Source: Geosiphon pyriformis
Lineage: Eukaryota > Glomeromycota > Glomeromycetes > Archaeosporales > Geosiphonaceae
Reading direction: 5' to 3'
Length of the DNA: 64,000 nt
Assembly (NCBI GenBank): GCA_016748015.1
Contig: JAAOMT010000012.1
Span: 175,583 to 239,582 of the forward strand
Position numbers and translations under genes: made by a program. Under the pieces are notes generated by a model. That model had not been told where the DNA came from, made no database searches, and saw only the letters and a program-made list of their open reading frames with translations. Below, in pieces: positions 32,921 to 46,183 of this stretch; position 1 is the first letter of the stretch, and every line of letters starts with the position of its first letter.

Positions 32921-33129
32921 GAATAATTGCTCTGGATCTTTTTTGTTTTTCTAATATAATATATTTTGATGAACAATAAAATATTTTAATTGTTGTTTTA
33001 TGTTGTTTTATTCCTTTTAAAATAATTTCTTTTTAAACTATTGGGTATTAATATAATATTAGAGTTATAGATATTTTTGTGTGTTCATCTTTTGTTATAT
33101 TTTTGGGTTGAAATGTTCTTAAATTTGTT

Positions 33130-34350
33130 TCATTTGTGACAAACCATTAGCATTTCCGTTTTTTTTTTCTTTTTTTATAATATACTGTATATTTGAATAA
33201 TGAAAGTTTTATTTTTTATCTTGCATGATAACTGTCTTCAAATTTTTGCTTTTGAATTGATGTTAATCTTTTGTGATCAGTGTATATATCTAATTTCTGG
33301 CTTAAATACTCTTCTATTTAATAACTGCTTAATAGATAACTAAGTATTTTAGTGCTGGTGTTCTATAGTTTTTTTCAGCTGGACTTAAACTTCAACTAAC
33401 ATATACTACTGAATGTTCTTATCCATCTGGTTTTTTTTGATATAGTACTACTTTCAATACTTGACCAGATGTATTAGTGATAATAATAAATGACTTGCTA
33501 TAATCTAGATAAATTAGTATTAATGCTTAGATGAGCTTTCTTTTTAGTATATCAAAAGCTTCTTGCTGAATTTTTGTCTATTCATATTTTATATTCTTGG
33601 TTTGGAGCTGGTAGAATGGTTAAGCCAGTTTAGAGAAATTTTGGATAAAGTAGTAGTAATATTCAGTAAATCTCAAGAATGCTTATAATTCTATCAAATT
33701 TGTTGGTACTGAAAAGTTTTTTATTATTTTGATCTTATCTGGATCTGTTTTGATGTTATCTTTGCTTATAATATGTTCCAAGAATTTCAGTTCTGTTTTG
33801 CCAAAAAAGCATTTGGTGATATTTAATTTTAGTCTTGTTTATCTTAGTCTTTTGAACACTTGCTGTAAATAATGCAAATAATCATCAAATATTTTTGAAA
33901 ACATATTAATGTTATCCAAATACATGACAACTAATTTCCATAATAGTTTGGTGTAAATAATTTCCATTAGTTATTGAAAGATGGCTAAAGCATTGGTTAA
34001 GCCAAATGGCATTACTTTAAACTCAAAGTTTTTCTCTCTGATAGTAAATATGGTCTTCTTTTTGTCAGCTGGATTCATGATTACTTGCTAGTAACTACTA
34101 TCTAAATCCAGTGTTGAGAACCATTTTTTTTTTCCAAAAGCATTGAATAATTCCTGAATTCATAGAATTGAATAGCTATCTCCATAAGTAATACTATTGA
34201 GTTTTTTATAATCTACACAAAAGTGGATTTTTTCATTTTTTTTGCAGATTAGTACTACTAATGATGACTATGAACTTATTGATGATTAAATTAATCTGTT
34301 GTCTAATATCTGGTTGATTTCCTGTTGAATAATTTCATGGCTTGCTGGTG
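33130..34350 (-). pseudogene. RT and RNase H of G3
   Basis: RT box reads YLDN near 33925 (YLDD expected), followed by INMFSKIF. FGKTELKFL and NFSVPTNLIEL mark the thumb, and PLHQL-like text the connection. RNase H shows ITNTSGQVL (Asp-to-Asn) near 33470 and SLSPAEKNYRT near 33390. Many stops. Confidence 0.85.
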
Positions 34351-34859
34351 GTATTCTGTATGCTCTTTGTTTAATTGACATTGTATTTCCAGTGTTAAAT
34401 GATGTCAGTTCTGCCAAATTTGTTTTCACTTATAAAGATATTAGTAAAATTGTTAAGTAACATCTTAAGTTGCATCTGTTGAAACAGGTCTAAGTTTTCC
34501 AAGTTCATTTGTTTCAATTGTTCTTGTTGAAGCAAATAATATTTGTTTTGTTTATATATGATATAATATCTATATATCTACATAATTGTGGAAAGTCTGG
34601 AATAAAGTTTGGTAGTTGATTTTCAACTTTGGTGCTTAAGTATCTGATGGTGGTTTTTTTTGGTATTTCAATAGGGTTTTCAGTTGTATTGTAAATGAAA
34701 ATTTTAATGTGATTGTAGTTTTTAGCCAGTATATAGAAATTAGTGATTTTAATTTTTTCTGGTTCACAAATTGTAGCTTTTACTTCAAAAATTTGAGCCT
34801 AATCTTTTACTTTTCTCTCTATATTTAGTATATACTAGTCATATGATGGAATGAAAATT

Positions 34860-35304
34860 GATTGATGAGTGGAGATAATTTCTCTCTTGTTAATAACTTT
34901 TTCTTCTGCCCTATTAACTAGTATATCTATTCTATTTGTGAATTTGAATTTATTTATTTATTTATTTTTTTTACTAACATTAATTAAGCTATTTTAACCA
35001 GAGACAGAAATATTGCCTGTGTTATCTTTTTATTTAATTCAATAGTATAAGCCTTTTTGAAATTATTTTGTAGTATTGCAATAATATTTCTTATATATTC
35101 TACATCAATTATTTTTCCTCTTATATTAATCCCTTTTTTTGCTAAACTACTTTTAAATATTAGCTTAACCATAGTTGTTACTGGAATTTCCAGTGCTATT
35201 TTTAGATTAATGCAGATGTGTAAATATAGTTCCAATTTAATGGCATTTTTTCCTAAATATTTCAAATTAAACTCTATATTAGTATTATGTGTTTGTTTTG
35301 ACAT
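34860..35304 (-). pseudogene. dUTPase of G3
   Basis: The open piece 34984-35304 covers motifs 1 to 4: TNIEFNLKY (motif 1, Asp changed to Asn), FKSSLAKKG (motif 2), GKIIDVEYI (motif 3) and KKITQAIFL (motif 4). Motif 5 is hardly recognisable in an ATAAATAAATA run near 34955. The loss of the motif-1 Asp by G-to-A fits the pattern in the window. Confidence 0.85.
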
Positions 35305-35599
35305 AATACCTTCATTGTTATCACTAAACCATTTGAGTTTCTGCTCTTTAAAAAAATTAGAAAGTGCAATATATTGTTCTGAGTTTAAATCAGGATTTGA
35401 ATTGTCACTGTTGTCATTGTTATTTTAAATGAAGCTGAAACTATTGTTATTATTATTGTTGTCAGAGTTTGAATCACAATTGAGTGGTAATTCTGATTCT
35501 GTTTCACAACTGCTAATTGGTTCTTTTTTTTCTGAGATTGTGTAGATTATGTGTGATAATAAATTGTAAATAAGGTTACAATTATTACAATATTAAAAG

Positions 35600-36180
35600 T
35601 TACAGAAAATTAAGCAGTATTAACAAAGTCAAGTATTTAGCTGCTTTAAATGCTGTTTTTGCTCTTATCTAATAAGTGTTAAGTTTTGGTAATGTTTATG
35701 AAATTCTTTTGGGCCTGTTTTAATATTAAGAAATACATCAGGATTGAGAATAAGAATAATGTCAATTGGTTTTGGTAAGTTATTTTTTATTTTAAGAATC
35801 TTATTAGGTGAAGTATTTTCTATTTTGGTATTTGTTATTTGCCAGATTTCATCCTCGTCATGTAGATAATCATCCAAGTAAGAAATTGCTTAATGCCAGA
35901 CTGCATTAATAGATGTTTTACAACTTATCTAGTTACTTATGAAGATTATATACTGGCATAAAGCATCACATATTCTTCCTTATCTAGGAATGTTATTCCA
36001 CATTCCTTTATCAAGTAACTGTTTTCCACAAGCAAGACATGATTTGTTGTCTTATTTGTTTTGTCTTTTTGGGCAGCCATAGTGTTTTCTATGACATAGT
36101 TTGCAGTAATAATGAGTTCTGGTCCAGTGATCTTTGTCAGATAAAATTCAGGCTTCTATAGAGAACAGTTTTTTTTTGCA
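35600..36180 (-). pseudogene. Cys-rich module and pre-dUTPase segment of G3
   Basis: Counterpart of 46196-46800 in G2. Cys codons of the CX2C pairs are recognisable around 35990-36180. The following part (35665-35877) is open and matches the G2 segment with IWQI, EFHKHYQNL and the acidic linker. Confidence 0.65.
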
Positions 36181-36399
36181 GTTTTTGTATCTAAGCAGAA
36201 TATATAGTGGTTTGGATTTGGTATTAGTTGAATAAAATTTTTTCCAGTTATTAATAGTTTTAGTAAAAGTATTGTTTTCTTGTAACTTATCTTTTTTTTT
36301 CTTTTCCCTTGTTGTTTCACAAGAGTATTAGTGGTAGTTCATTGTAGTTGATATCAGCCTATGAGACTTGGTAGGCTTCTCAGATAGGTTTTTTTTTTC

Positions 36400-36960
36400 T
36401 TCCTCAAATTCAATAAGTAGTGTCAGTATAATGGTTTTGAAGTAGTTGTAAGTAACTAATACTCAAATATATTGGCTGTTTTGGCTGAGTTGTAATTCTT
36501 GGGTGGTCTAATTGAATACTGTATTGGTTTTGGTCAGCCAATTGTTACCCAACTAAGGCTTAGTACTGGATGGCTTCTATAACTAATATTTTGATAAGAG
36601 TGGTGATGCCATTGACTTTAAACAGAAAGTTATTAATCTTACCAATTGGAGTTTTTGTGGCTTCATCAATGGTAATAATTCTGGTGTTGACAACATAATT
36701 AACTCAATAACCTAATTGGTCCATAAGTTGTTATGTGATGATGCTGTCTGTTGAATCACTATTAAGAATTAGTCTAATAGAATGGCCATCAACTTTGATA
36801 TTAATATATATTACCATAATAAGTTTGGTATTAAGGATAGCTTTATTAAAAAGAGGCATTATGATGGATTCTTCAATTTCAAATAGAAAGATAGCAGCTA
36901 ATGATTTGTTGTTGGTAATGGTTGCTAAAAGTATGTTGTAATTAATTGTTTGCTTCGGAT
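36400..36960 (-). pseudogene. Aspartic protease of G3
   Basis: Retropepsin-like. The active site reads LILNSDSTDSIIT near 36770 (DSG expected, two residues altered) and the NDWL block appears near 36540. Stops interrupt it. Confidence 0.65.
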
Positions 36961-37419
36961 TGAGTTCTAGGTTATTGGATAAAATGTCTTTTGGAATAAC
37001 CAGAAAACTTAAATAATTCTGGGAACTTGAATTTTGAGAGTACTCTGTTTTTGAACTTCACAAACGTGATTCTAATGACTGTTGTAATGAGCTGGAAATC
37101 AGTTAATGTATTATCATTATCAATTGCCAGTTTTGTTAAATGTAGATGATTCTCAGTCTTGGATTACTAAATATTTAAGCTGAGTTTTGTGGCAGTGTTT
37201 AAATTGTGATTAACTGATAAATTATTGGTAACTGTTAAAATTAATAGATAACTGGTGCTGAAGTTTGATATATTGGTGGTACATATATCTACTGCTGTAT
37301 TATTGATAGATAATTTGGTTGATAAGATTCTTAATTTGGATAATAATTCAGAGTTTGAATCCAGCAATTAGAGTTTTGATATTGATTTTCTGATTGTTAA
37401 TTATTTAATTTCAATCAGC

Positions 37420-39150
37420 AGTCTGTTTTTAAGTATTTTTGTTTATCACAGTAGTGGCAGACATATTTTTTACTCTCACTATTGATTTGATAAGAATAAA
37501 CATGACTGATTTTCGAATTAATTAGAGCTTTCTTGATTATTGTACCATTGTGAAAGTTAATAAATGGCCTGATTGTTAGCTAAATATCCTTCCAATTTTT
37601 GATTAATTGAGTTACTGAATTGTTTTAACTTTGAGTCTAAGTCAGATAATTTATTCATCACTAAATTTACAGCTTAGACATAATTAATTTCTAATTTAGT
37701 TGATTCAAAGTTTCTAATATAGATAACTACAGCTTAAAGATTGGCTAGATGTAATAGGCATATGTGTTATAGAATACTACTACATAATTCACAAATAAAC
37801 TAATTCAAGATTTGTGTTACTGTAAAATAATCAGCATTAATGACTTGAATTTGGTGCAGATTGTAATAAAAGCATTCCAAGTATGTAGTAATGCTTTTAG
37901 TTTCTCCTTGTTTAATAATGATAAAAATATTTGTCAATTAATTGATATTGTTATTATTACTAAAATACCTTAAAAATTCAATCTTGAAATTGTTGAAAGT
38001 TTGGGGTTTCTGTGCCAAGCTTTAATATCATGAGTTAGTAGTATCTTGTAAAAAATATAAGATTACTTAAAAAGTTCTGGCATTGTTCCAATTATTAGCC
38101 ATGATTGTTTTGACAATATTGTTTAACCAAGCTTGTGCATTGTCTTTTTTGCCAGTAAACTTTTTTAATTTGACAATTGGTGCATATACTATTGGTGCTA
38201 ATAGTAGTTGTTGTGGTTGCTGTTGAAGTTGTTGCTAAAGTAGTGGTTGTGGTTATTGTTGTTGTTTAGCAATCAGAACAACTGGTTAGTTTATTATGAT
38301 TACTGGAGGTAAGTTTTGGGGAACAATAAGAGTAGAGTTTGAATTTTTTTGGTTTTGTTGGATTTAAACAATTAGAGTTTGAATTTCCAGATTTTCTGAG
38401 ACCAGGTTTTGGATATTTTCTGATTGCTATCTTCTTTTTTTTCAGAGTTTGTTATTTTCCAAGAACTGGTAACTCCAAAATCTGAAAGTAGTAGTGATAA
38501 TTAAAGTTCTAATGACATTATTAATCATGAATTAAATCCTTCAAAATAATTACTGTAGGTTCTCTATAGTTTAGCTTTTTTCTGTTTATTTTGAAATAGA
38601 ATTCTGGCTAATGGTGTTTTTGCATTTGCTGTAGATGCATCTACTGATATTATGTTGATGATACTTTCAGTATGTAATGATATAATAAATATATTGGTGA
38701 TTTGACTTTTGGTTTCTTCCAAGTGGATGGTTGTATCTGCTTTAGAGTTCCTGTTGGTGTTTGCCATCTTTCTTTTTTTTTGTCAGCAAAAATGATAGGA
38801 AATTTTTGTTTAGTATATTTTTCAATTTCTCTGTTTATTTCCATAATTAGGGGCATAAATAGATAGTTTTGTGGAAGTATAATGTGCTAAAGTAGTTCAC
38901 TAAAAAAATTGTTAAAAGCAAATTCTAAATCTTCTTAATCTTTCAAGTAGTATATGATTTTTTTGTTGACATAACAATTGAAAACTGATTCTGTTGGCCA
39001 ATTATTACTTATTAGTCTAAGATAAATGTGATAGTAGTGAAATAAAGATTTTGTGAATTCCAAGTGGTTGGTTTCTGTTACTTCTAATTCTGCCACTGTT
39101 ACAAATAGTTGCTGTTGGTGCTGGTTTTTTGCTAAATTATACCTCATAGA
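37420..39150 (-). pseudogene. Gag of G3
   Basis: N-terminal part near 38935-39120 (VTVAELEVTETNHLEFTKSL; then TESVFNCYVNKKI) matches G2. There are Gln-rich and Asn-rich stretches near 38180-38270 and a capsid-like region near 37670-38180. The knuckle near 37430-37480 reads CHYCDKQKYLKTDC with the His replaced by Tyr. Confidence 0.72.
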
Positions 39151-39160
39151 GAGCACCAAA

Positions 39161-40020
39161 TATTATAGGTGCTTATTTGGGTCAGAAATAACAAACTTAT
39201 AACTTGGTGCTCAATTAATATAATAATATTGGTTTTTAAAGATTTTGGTAATCTGAAAGTTTTGGTTTGAGTTCTTTGTATAATAGACAGAGATTTAAGT
39301 ATTATTTTATCTGTAGCTTTCTAAAATTGCAATTTTATTGAATTTTTTTCTCAGCATAGTAGCTGGTAATCCTTTTAGTAAGCTATCTTCAATTTATGAA
39401 TGTTCTATTCTTGTTTTATGAATCTTTTACCAGTTTTTTTAACATCAGTAATTCTGTGTATTAATTTTTAATCAATTAATAAATAATAAACAAAACAAAA
39501 AAATAAAAAAAAATAAAAAGATAAGTTAAGACAAGAAAGAGTTAGTATCTTATTAATAGCCATAATTAAGAACTATTGGTTTAATGTAATCAAATATTGA
39601 TTGTTATTAACATAGGATGTTAATAATAAAAGATTAGTCAAGATTCTCAAATAATTAGCAAGAACATAAATTAAATAAAATAATGAGTATTTTTATTAAT
39701 ATTTGATAATTTTACTTTGATTAATAATAACTATTCTTAAAGTAATTTATTTTAATAAATGAGAAAGGAATTTTTCAAGTCAATTTAATACTTTTTTTGC
39801 TTTTACTACTACTGCTATATATACATAATTTGGTTTATATAATATTGTACACATTTTTGAGCAATATTTCATAATTTTTTAAACAATGTGCCATAATTTT
39901 TTGACAATACTTTATATTGCTAAGCAATATGTTTATGTGCTAAATACTATTTTTTTATTGGTTTATTTTTTTATCTGCTTTTTTTATTACTTTTCTTGTA
40001 TTTTTTTTCTATAAGTAATA
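39161..40020 (-). repeat. 5' LTR of G3
   Basis: 860 bp. On the minus strand it is followed by TTTGGTGCTCTC, the primer-site position (39160 downwards). The ATTGCT array is shorter than in the 3' LTR. Confidence 0.82.
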
Positions 40021-42009
40021 GTGAATAAGCTTTTTTAATTGTAGTGATATCAAAAAAAAATGGAATTCTATGTTTTTGTGTTAACTATTATTAATTAAAT
40101 ATTATTACTAAAAGAAATATATACTCTTTTTTTAAAATTAATACAATGCTAAATCAATTCAATAATACTGTTTTCTTTTTAACTATTAATTTAACTAATG
40201 AATTTTAACAAGTAAAAATAAATTCAGAAAGCAAAAAAAAAACTGTTTTTATTATTAAGTATAATATTTACAAATTTACAATTATGTTTTTTGGTCTTAT
40301 TAATGTTTTTTCTATTTGTTAATGTCTAATAAATAAAATATTCAAATCAGTAAAAAAAAACTTTGTTCTAGTTTATTTGAATAACATAATAATATACTCA
40401 AAAACTTGAAATAAACATCTTAAATATTTACAAAAAGTTTTTAATCTTCTCAAAAATGCTGGCTTTAAAATTAATTCAATTAAATCTTTTTTTAAACATT
40501 AATCTATCCAGTTTTTTGGTTATTTTATTACAAAAAATAAAATTTTTCTTAATCTACCCAAGATTAAAAAAGTTTAGAATATTAAACAACTAATAAACAT
40601 TTATAAACTATGCACTTTTTTTGGTTTGGTCTTTTATTATCAAAAATTTGTTAAAAATTTCTTTAAAATTGTCTTTTTTTTAATTAACTATTCAAAAAAA
40701 CTGTCAACTATTATTAGAATATATATTAGCAAAAAGTTTTTAAAATTTTGAAAGAAATACTAATTACAGAACTTATTCTTATATAACTTAATCTGAATCA
40801 ATTTTTTATTTTTTACATTAATATATCTGGTTTTAAACTTGGTGCTATTCTCTTTTAAAAAAATAAAAATAGCAAAAAGCATATTATAGCTTATACCAAC
40901 AAATTACTTTCTTTAGCAAAAAAAAATTACTTAATTACTAAACAAAAATATTTGATAGTAATTTAAACTACTAATTACTAAGATAAATATTTTTTTAATA
41001 CCAAATTTTTGGTGGTAACAGATTATTAAGCTTTAACTTGATTATGTAAAAAAAGAAGCTAAAATATAAACAAATAAATTAATAGATATTTTACTTAGAT
41101 AAATTTAACTATAATATACAATATTTTAAAGAAACAAATTATTAAAATAAAATACTTTTTTCAAACTTACCATTTAGTAATAGAACAATCTTTATAAATT
41201 AAACTAAATTAATTATTAATAATTTTATTTTAACCAAACACAATAATAGATTTGAACAACTATTTTGCCTTAATAAAATTTTTGGATAAAGAACAATATT
41301 TACTGAATTATACTTAACAGCAAAAAAAACATTTGCAAAAACAATCAAATTTTTATTTAATTTATCAAAACCAATTATATAAAAGAAATAGAAAAAATCT
41401 TAATTGCTTCTAAAAAATTATTAATATTAAAGAAATAAAAATTGTAATTTACAACATGTATATTAATTTATTAGTTAAATACTTCAAAAAAACAAAAACA
41501 AATCAGAAAATTTTAGCTTGCTATTATTAATTTATCTTAGAAAAAAACATTGCTAATTATATCAAAATTTGTAATACTTGACAAAAAAAAAACCTCCCAA
41601 TTGCAAAAAAGATATACATCCAATTTTTGTTGACCAATTATTTAACAAAATTAGTATAAATATTGTTAAATCTTTAATAATAACTTCTGATGACAATAAA
41701 ATTTAGAACTATAATTATATATTATTAATACTAATTGTAATTATAATTAATATAATCATAGATTAATTAATTATATTTCTTAGTAATAATTTTTGGATAG
41801 TAATTGTAAATTTAAAATATTAAACTGTATAAATAGAAGTGTATAAGAATTTTAAAGCATAATAAAGTCTGTTGTTATCAGATTATATATATCAATTCTT
41901 AATTTTCATTGGTGTTTTTTAATTTGTTAAGATTTTTTGTCATTATTAAGCTGATTACTAATCTTTTATTTTATATTTGTAGACTAATTTTGTTAATTAA
42001 ATATGATAA
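40021..42009 (+). pseudogene. Family-B gypsy RT, RNase H and integrase, copy b
   Basis: Decayed pol of the second gypsy family. RT blocks seen: ISKKNGI, FCVNYY, FLTINLTNEF, FGLINVF and YLNNIIIYSKT (YLNN in place of YLDD), then LKNAGFKIN and FFGYFITKNKI. RNase H: GFKLGAILF and AKKNYLITKQKYL. The start of integrase is near 41600. From 40730 it is co-linear with 17520-18780. Its 5' half is missing at the G3 boundary. Confidence 0.75.
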
Positions 42010-42282
42010 TGTAGGGAAGATAAAACCATTCAATTAGACATACTGGCTATTAAGAAAGACATATCATTTACTTAAAGAATATCAGCCACTAAAAAAGATA
42101 AAACCATCTGATTAAACATACTAGTCATCAAGAAAAACATACTATTTAATTAGACACACCAGCCATTAAGAAAAACATACTATTTAATTAGGCACACCAG
42201 TTATTAGAGAAGTTAAAATCATCTAATTAGGCACACTGACCATTAAAAAAGTTAAAACCATCCAATTAGGCACACTGGCTAT
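42010..42282 (+). repeat. Family-B LTR, copy b, left piece
   Basis: TGTAGGGAAG start after GATAAT. It has expanded to about seven minisatellite units of 35-45 bp (ATTAGGCACACCAGCCATTA type). Interrupted at 42282 by G2. Confidence 0.75.
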
Positions 42283-42349
42283 TGTTACTCATAAAAAAAG
42301 GAAACAGATATAGGGAAATAGTAGACCAATAAGAGAACAGTATTTAGCA

Positions 42350-42545
42350 CATGAGCACATTGCTCAGCTATGTAAAGCAATATCAAAAATTATGGCACAT
42401 TGTTCAGCAATATGGAACAATGTCAGAAAACAAGGCACATTGCTTAGCAATGTAGAGCGATATTAGAAAATTAGGGCATATTGTTCAGCAATATGAGCAT
42501 TGCTTAAGAAATCATAGCACATTGCTTGGGAATATGAGCAATCTT
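42350..42545. repeat. ATTGCT palindrome array in G2 5' LTR
   Basis: About five units of 40-46 bp, each with an imperfect palindrome of the ACATTGCTCAGCAATGT type and a spacer such as GAAAATTAGGGC. Located just upstream of the TATA box, where retroelement enhancers usually lie. The 3' LTR copy is at 51480-51670. Confidence 0.85.
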
Positions 42546-42562
42546 GTAGAACATTAATTATG

Positions 42563-42570
42563 TATATATA
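42563..42570 (+). promoter_or_regulatory. TATA box of G2 5' LTR
   Basis: TATATATA directly after the palindrome array and about 280 bp from the LTR start. Conserved at the same place in all family-A LTRs (51691 in the 3' LTR). Likely the U3 promoter; the start of transcription is not visible. Confidence 0.6.
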
Positions 42571-43204
42571 GCAGTAACATTAGAAATAGGAAAATCAGAA
42601 TTCTTTTATTAAAGACCTCACAGTTTTAAATTTCATCTAAAAAACAACTTTCCACTCACAAGTATTAATAAATAATTATTTACCATTTCAATCTACTCTC
42701 CACTATCAACACTCTATGTTGATAGCAGTTGATATTTAACCACACTGGAACAATAGCTCTTGATTATGGCTATTGACAAATAATAATTTACATATTGTCT
42801 GGGCTCATTTTTTTATTTTTTTTTATTTTTCTTTTCTTGATTTTATTTGTTGTATACTAACTAATTAGGGATTAAAGCATTGAGTAATTGATGTTATGGA
42901 TAGCTTGGTAAAAGACTCAGAAATAAGGGTAAAATTATATATATATTAATGGATAGCTTACCAGAAGAGCACAAATACCAGAATAAACCGGCCACCAAAC
43001 TGAAAACAGAAATTGGGAACACTATGCACCAACTCACTATTTCATCATTGAATCTTTGTTCATTATACAAAGAATTCTCAATCAAAACCTTCAGATAAAG
43101 ACAACATACCAATATTACCATTACCAGCCATCAGAGTAGATACTGAGCACCAAGTTACGAGTTTGTTATTTGATTTGAGACCCCAAATAATTACCTGTAA
43201 CATT

Positions 43205-43222
43205 TGGTGCTTCCTGTGAAAT
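43205..43222 (+). other. Primer binding site of G2
   Basis: TGGTGCTTCCTGTGAAAT starts two bases after the LTR end. It begins TGG, as expected for pairing with a tRNA CCA end. G3 has TGGTGCTCTC at the same place. The tRNA was not identified. Confidence 0.65.
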
Positions 43223-43259
43223 ATAATCCTACAAAGAACCAGCACCATCAACAATCATC

Positions 43260-44900
43260 CAAAAGTGGCAGAATCAGAAATCATAGGAACAAACCATTTA
43301 GGATTTGCCAAATCCTTATTTCAATAGTACAGTCAACAATTAGGATTGAACAATAATCATTTTCCAGTGGAATCAGTCTTCAACTTTTACATTAACAATA
43401 AAATCACAGACTGCTTAGGAGGAACAGTTAACATTGAATCCACAAGAGAAAATTTCTATACAGAATTATTTCAACATACCAGCTTACCAAGAAACTACAG
43501 TTTTGCACCAATTATTAAGGAAATCAATCAAACTATTGAAAAGTATACACAACAACAATTCCCCATTTCAAAGTAAACAATGAAAAGCAAAGTTATTAGG
43601 ACCATATGGCAATTACTTTGAAGGATTTAAATCATGATTACCAATATCATCAGGATTCCAATCACCACTACCTCAACCAGATTTCAGAACCACAAGTCCC
43701 TGGGAATTAACAAAATTGAAAGAGAAACAGAGAGAAGAAGAAGAATCTGAAGATCAAGAATTTACTTACTAGAACTCAATCCCAGAAAACCCGGACATTG
43801 GAATCCTGAACTTTCAGACTCAGCAAAATCTAAATTTAGAAAATCCGGAAATTGAAACTTCAAATTTTCAAACACAGCACAATCAGAATAATTGAAACCC
43901 CGACATTAATAATCAACAACACTTACCTCCAATAATCATGATCAATCCACCCCCAGCTCCACCAATCAATGAATAGCAACAACAGCCATTCCAACTGTCC
44001 CAACAACTACAATAGCCACTGCAACAGTCACAACAACAATCCCAACTAAACTTAGATCCAATGGCCTATACTCCAATAGCAAAACTTGAGAAATTCACTG
44101 GCAGAAAGGATAATGCCCAAGTATGGCTTAATGACATAAAAAAAGCCATAGTGGCTAATAGATAGAATAACACCAGAGCCATGCAAGCCATCCCATACTT
44201 TCTCCAAGATACCACTGATTCATGGTATCAAAGCCTAGTCAACAAACCCCAAGATTTCAATGCATTCAAAATTGAGTTCTTAAGATACTTCAACAACAAT
44301 AACAGCATTAATAGACTAGTAAACATCTTCACTACTATCAAACAAGGAGAAAATGAAGCAGTCACTACTTACTTAGGATGCTTCCACAGAAATTTGCACC
44401 AGATCCAAGCCATTGATGCCAATTATTTTACAGTGGTCCAAATCCTAAATCAGTTTATTCGCAGATTACACAGCAGCATTCTGCAATGCGTATATTCAAT
44501 CCATCCTGTTGATCTACAAGCAGTCATCACAAATGCCAGAGATTTTGAAGCTGCTGAATTAGAAGCCAATCATGCCCAAGCTGTTAATCTAGTAATGAAT
44601 GGATCATCTGAATTGGATTCCAAATTAAAACAATTTAGTGATTCCATTAATCAGAAATTAGAGGGATATTTAGCTAACAATCACACAATTTATTAATCAC
44701 CACAATAACACAATAATTCCAGAAACACGAATCGCTTTTAGAATTAGTTGTGTCCATCATCGTCAACCAATCAACAGTGGCAACAGGAAATGCATGTTTG
44801 TCACTATTGTAATAAACAAGAACATCTACAAATTGATTGCCACTATTACTTAAATAACCAATAATCAGAAAATCAATATCAAAACCCCAATTACCAGTTT
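43260..44900 (+). pseudogene. Gag of G2
   Basis: Structural protein of the particle. The N-terminal segment is open at 43346-43576 (SVFNFYINNKITDCLGG). A Gln/Asn/Pro-rich linker follows to about 44050. The capsid-like domain runs from ATG 44061 to 44696 with one TAG near 44161: AKLEKFTGRKDNAQVWL, PYFLQDTTDSWYQSL, and LGCFHRNLHQIQ. A CCHC zinc knuckle CHYCNKQEHLQIDC at 44799-44840 is intact and in the same frame. Frame changes separate the N-terminal piece from the capsid part. Confidence 0.85.
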
Positions 44901-45369
44901 CAAATTCCAAATAACTCACCAAACTCAAAGCCATATTATCAGAATTACTTACCTATAATACAGCAGCCATCTTATTAACCACCAGTATATCAAATGCCAA
45001 TTTATCAACTAATAACACTGGCAATTTATCAGCCACAGCCACAACCCATGTATTAGCTGCAGTCTCAGGTAATCTATCAGCCCCAACAAATTCAAACATT
45101 GCCACAGAATTTATCTTAAAATGAAACCCAAAGGCTGAGATTAACCCAATAAAACTGGAAATCATTAATAATAGTTTACTAACTGATCCCCAGTTTTTCC
45201 ACACAACCAGCAGGATCCCAACAATGGAATTCGAGCACTGGGTACACCCAAAACCCGAATTCTCAGAACTATTTAAGTCTACTGGTCACCCCAGAAAATG
45301 CTCAACCCAATAACCTGGAAACCAACCAACACCCAACACTTACCAGCAACATTCCACCAGCTACCATTA

Positions 45370-45906
45370 CTGAAAATGAATCTCTAGATGCCATCTTCTT
45401 ATTTGAACTCAAAAAACCATCAACCATGCCATTATTTAGTAAAGCTGCTCTGGAAAAAAAACCTATTACTGCCATATATACTGATGCCAAAGTTGATGGC
45501 CACTCCATTAAACTGATCCTAAACAGTGGATCAGCTGGCAGCATCATTACAAAACAACTCATGGACCAATTAGGTCGCTGAATTGATCACGCTGCCAGTG
45601 CCAGGATCATAACTGCCAATGAAACAACCAAAACTCCCATTGGTAAGATTGATGACTTTTTTTTTGAAGTCAATGGTTCATTATTCCCATCAAAGTACTA
45701 GTAATGGAAGCAATCCAATACCAGGCATTAGTAGGAAATGACTGGTTATCTAAAACCAACACCATACTGGACTGGACAATACAGGAGCTCCAACTGAGCC
45801 AAAACAGTCAACACACATGTGTACTAGCCATGTGTGGCTATTTCAAGACCACTAACTTGACAATACTACTCATTGAATTTAAGGAAGAAGAGAAAAAACC
45901 TACTTA
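45370..45906 (+). pseudogene. Aspartic protease of G2
   Basis: Retropepsin-like domain that would cut the polyprotein. The active-site motif is NSGSAGSIIT at 45522 (Asp of DSG changed to Asn). ALVGNDWLSKT at about 45727 is the second conserved block. It is in the gag frame up to about 45690, where a one-base loss shifts it; the rest is open at 45704-45906. The original gag-pol was probably one frame. Confidence 0.8.
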
Positions 45907-46183
45907 AGAAGCCTACCAAGTTTCCTGGGCCAACACAGAACACAATGAGCTACTGCCAATACCTTCATAGAACAACAACAGCAAAAGAAAGCAGAGTGAA
46001 GAACTTACCTGAAAAGCTGACCAAGCCTGGAAAACCAACAACAACCAGGAAGAACAAATAAATTGGGAATAGAAAGAAGACAAAAAAGGAAAAGGAAAGG
46101 GGAAGAAAGAAGAACCAACAACCAACAGCAACCCCACTTATAATTCCTACACTACACTCCACCGATCCACTTATTGCCATCCA

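Larger units (their letters stand above)
30074..40020 (-). mobile_element. Ty3/gypsy element G3, nearly full length
   Basis: 9947-bp element on the minus strand with LTRs at 39161-40020 (5') and 30074-31001 (3') and an 8159-bp interior, co-linear with G2 (8208 bp). All family-A modules are recognisable but decayed. Ends are transitioned versions of TGTTACTCAT...GTAACA. The flanking 4-mers (ATAT and GTGA) do not match, so the target duplication is lost, or one end has been rearranged. The right flank enters a family-B RT directly. Confidence 0.9.
42283..43202 (+). repeat. 5' LTR of G2
   Basis: TGTTAC...GTAACA, perfect 6-bp inverted ends, 920 bp. Confidence 0.93.
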
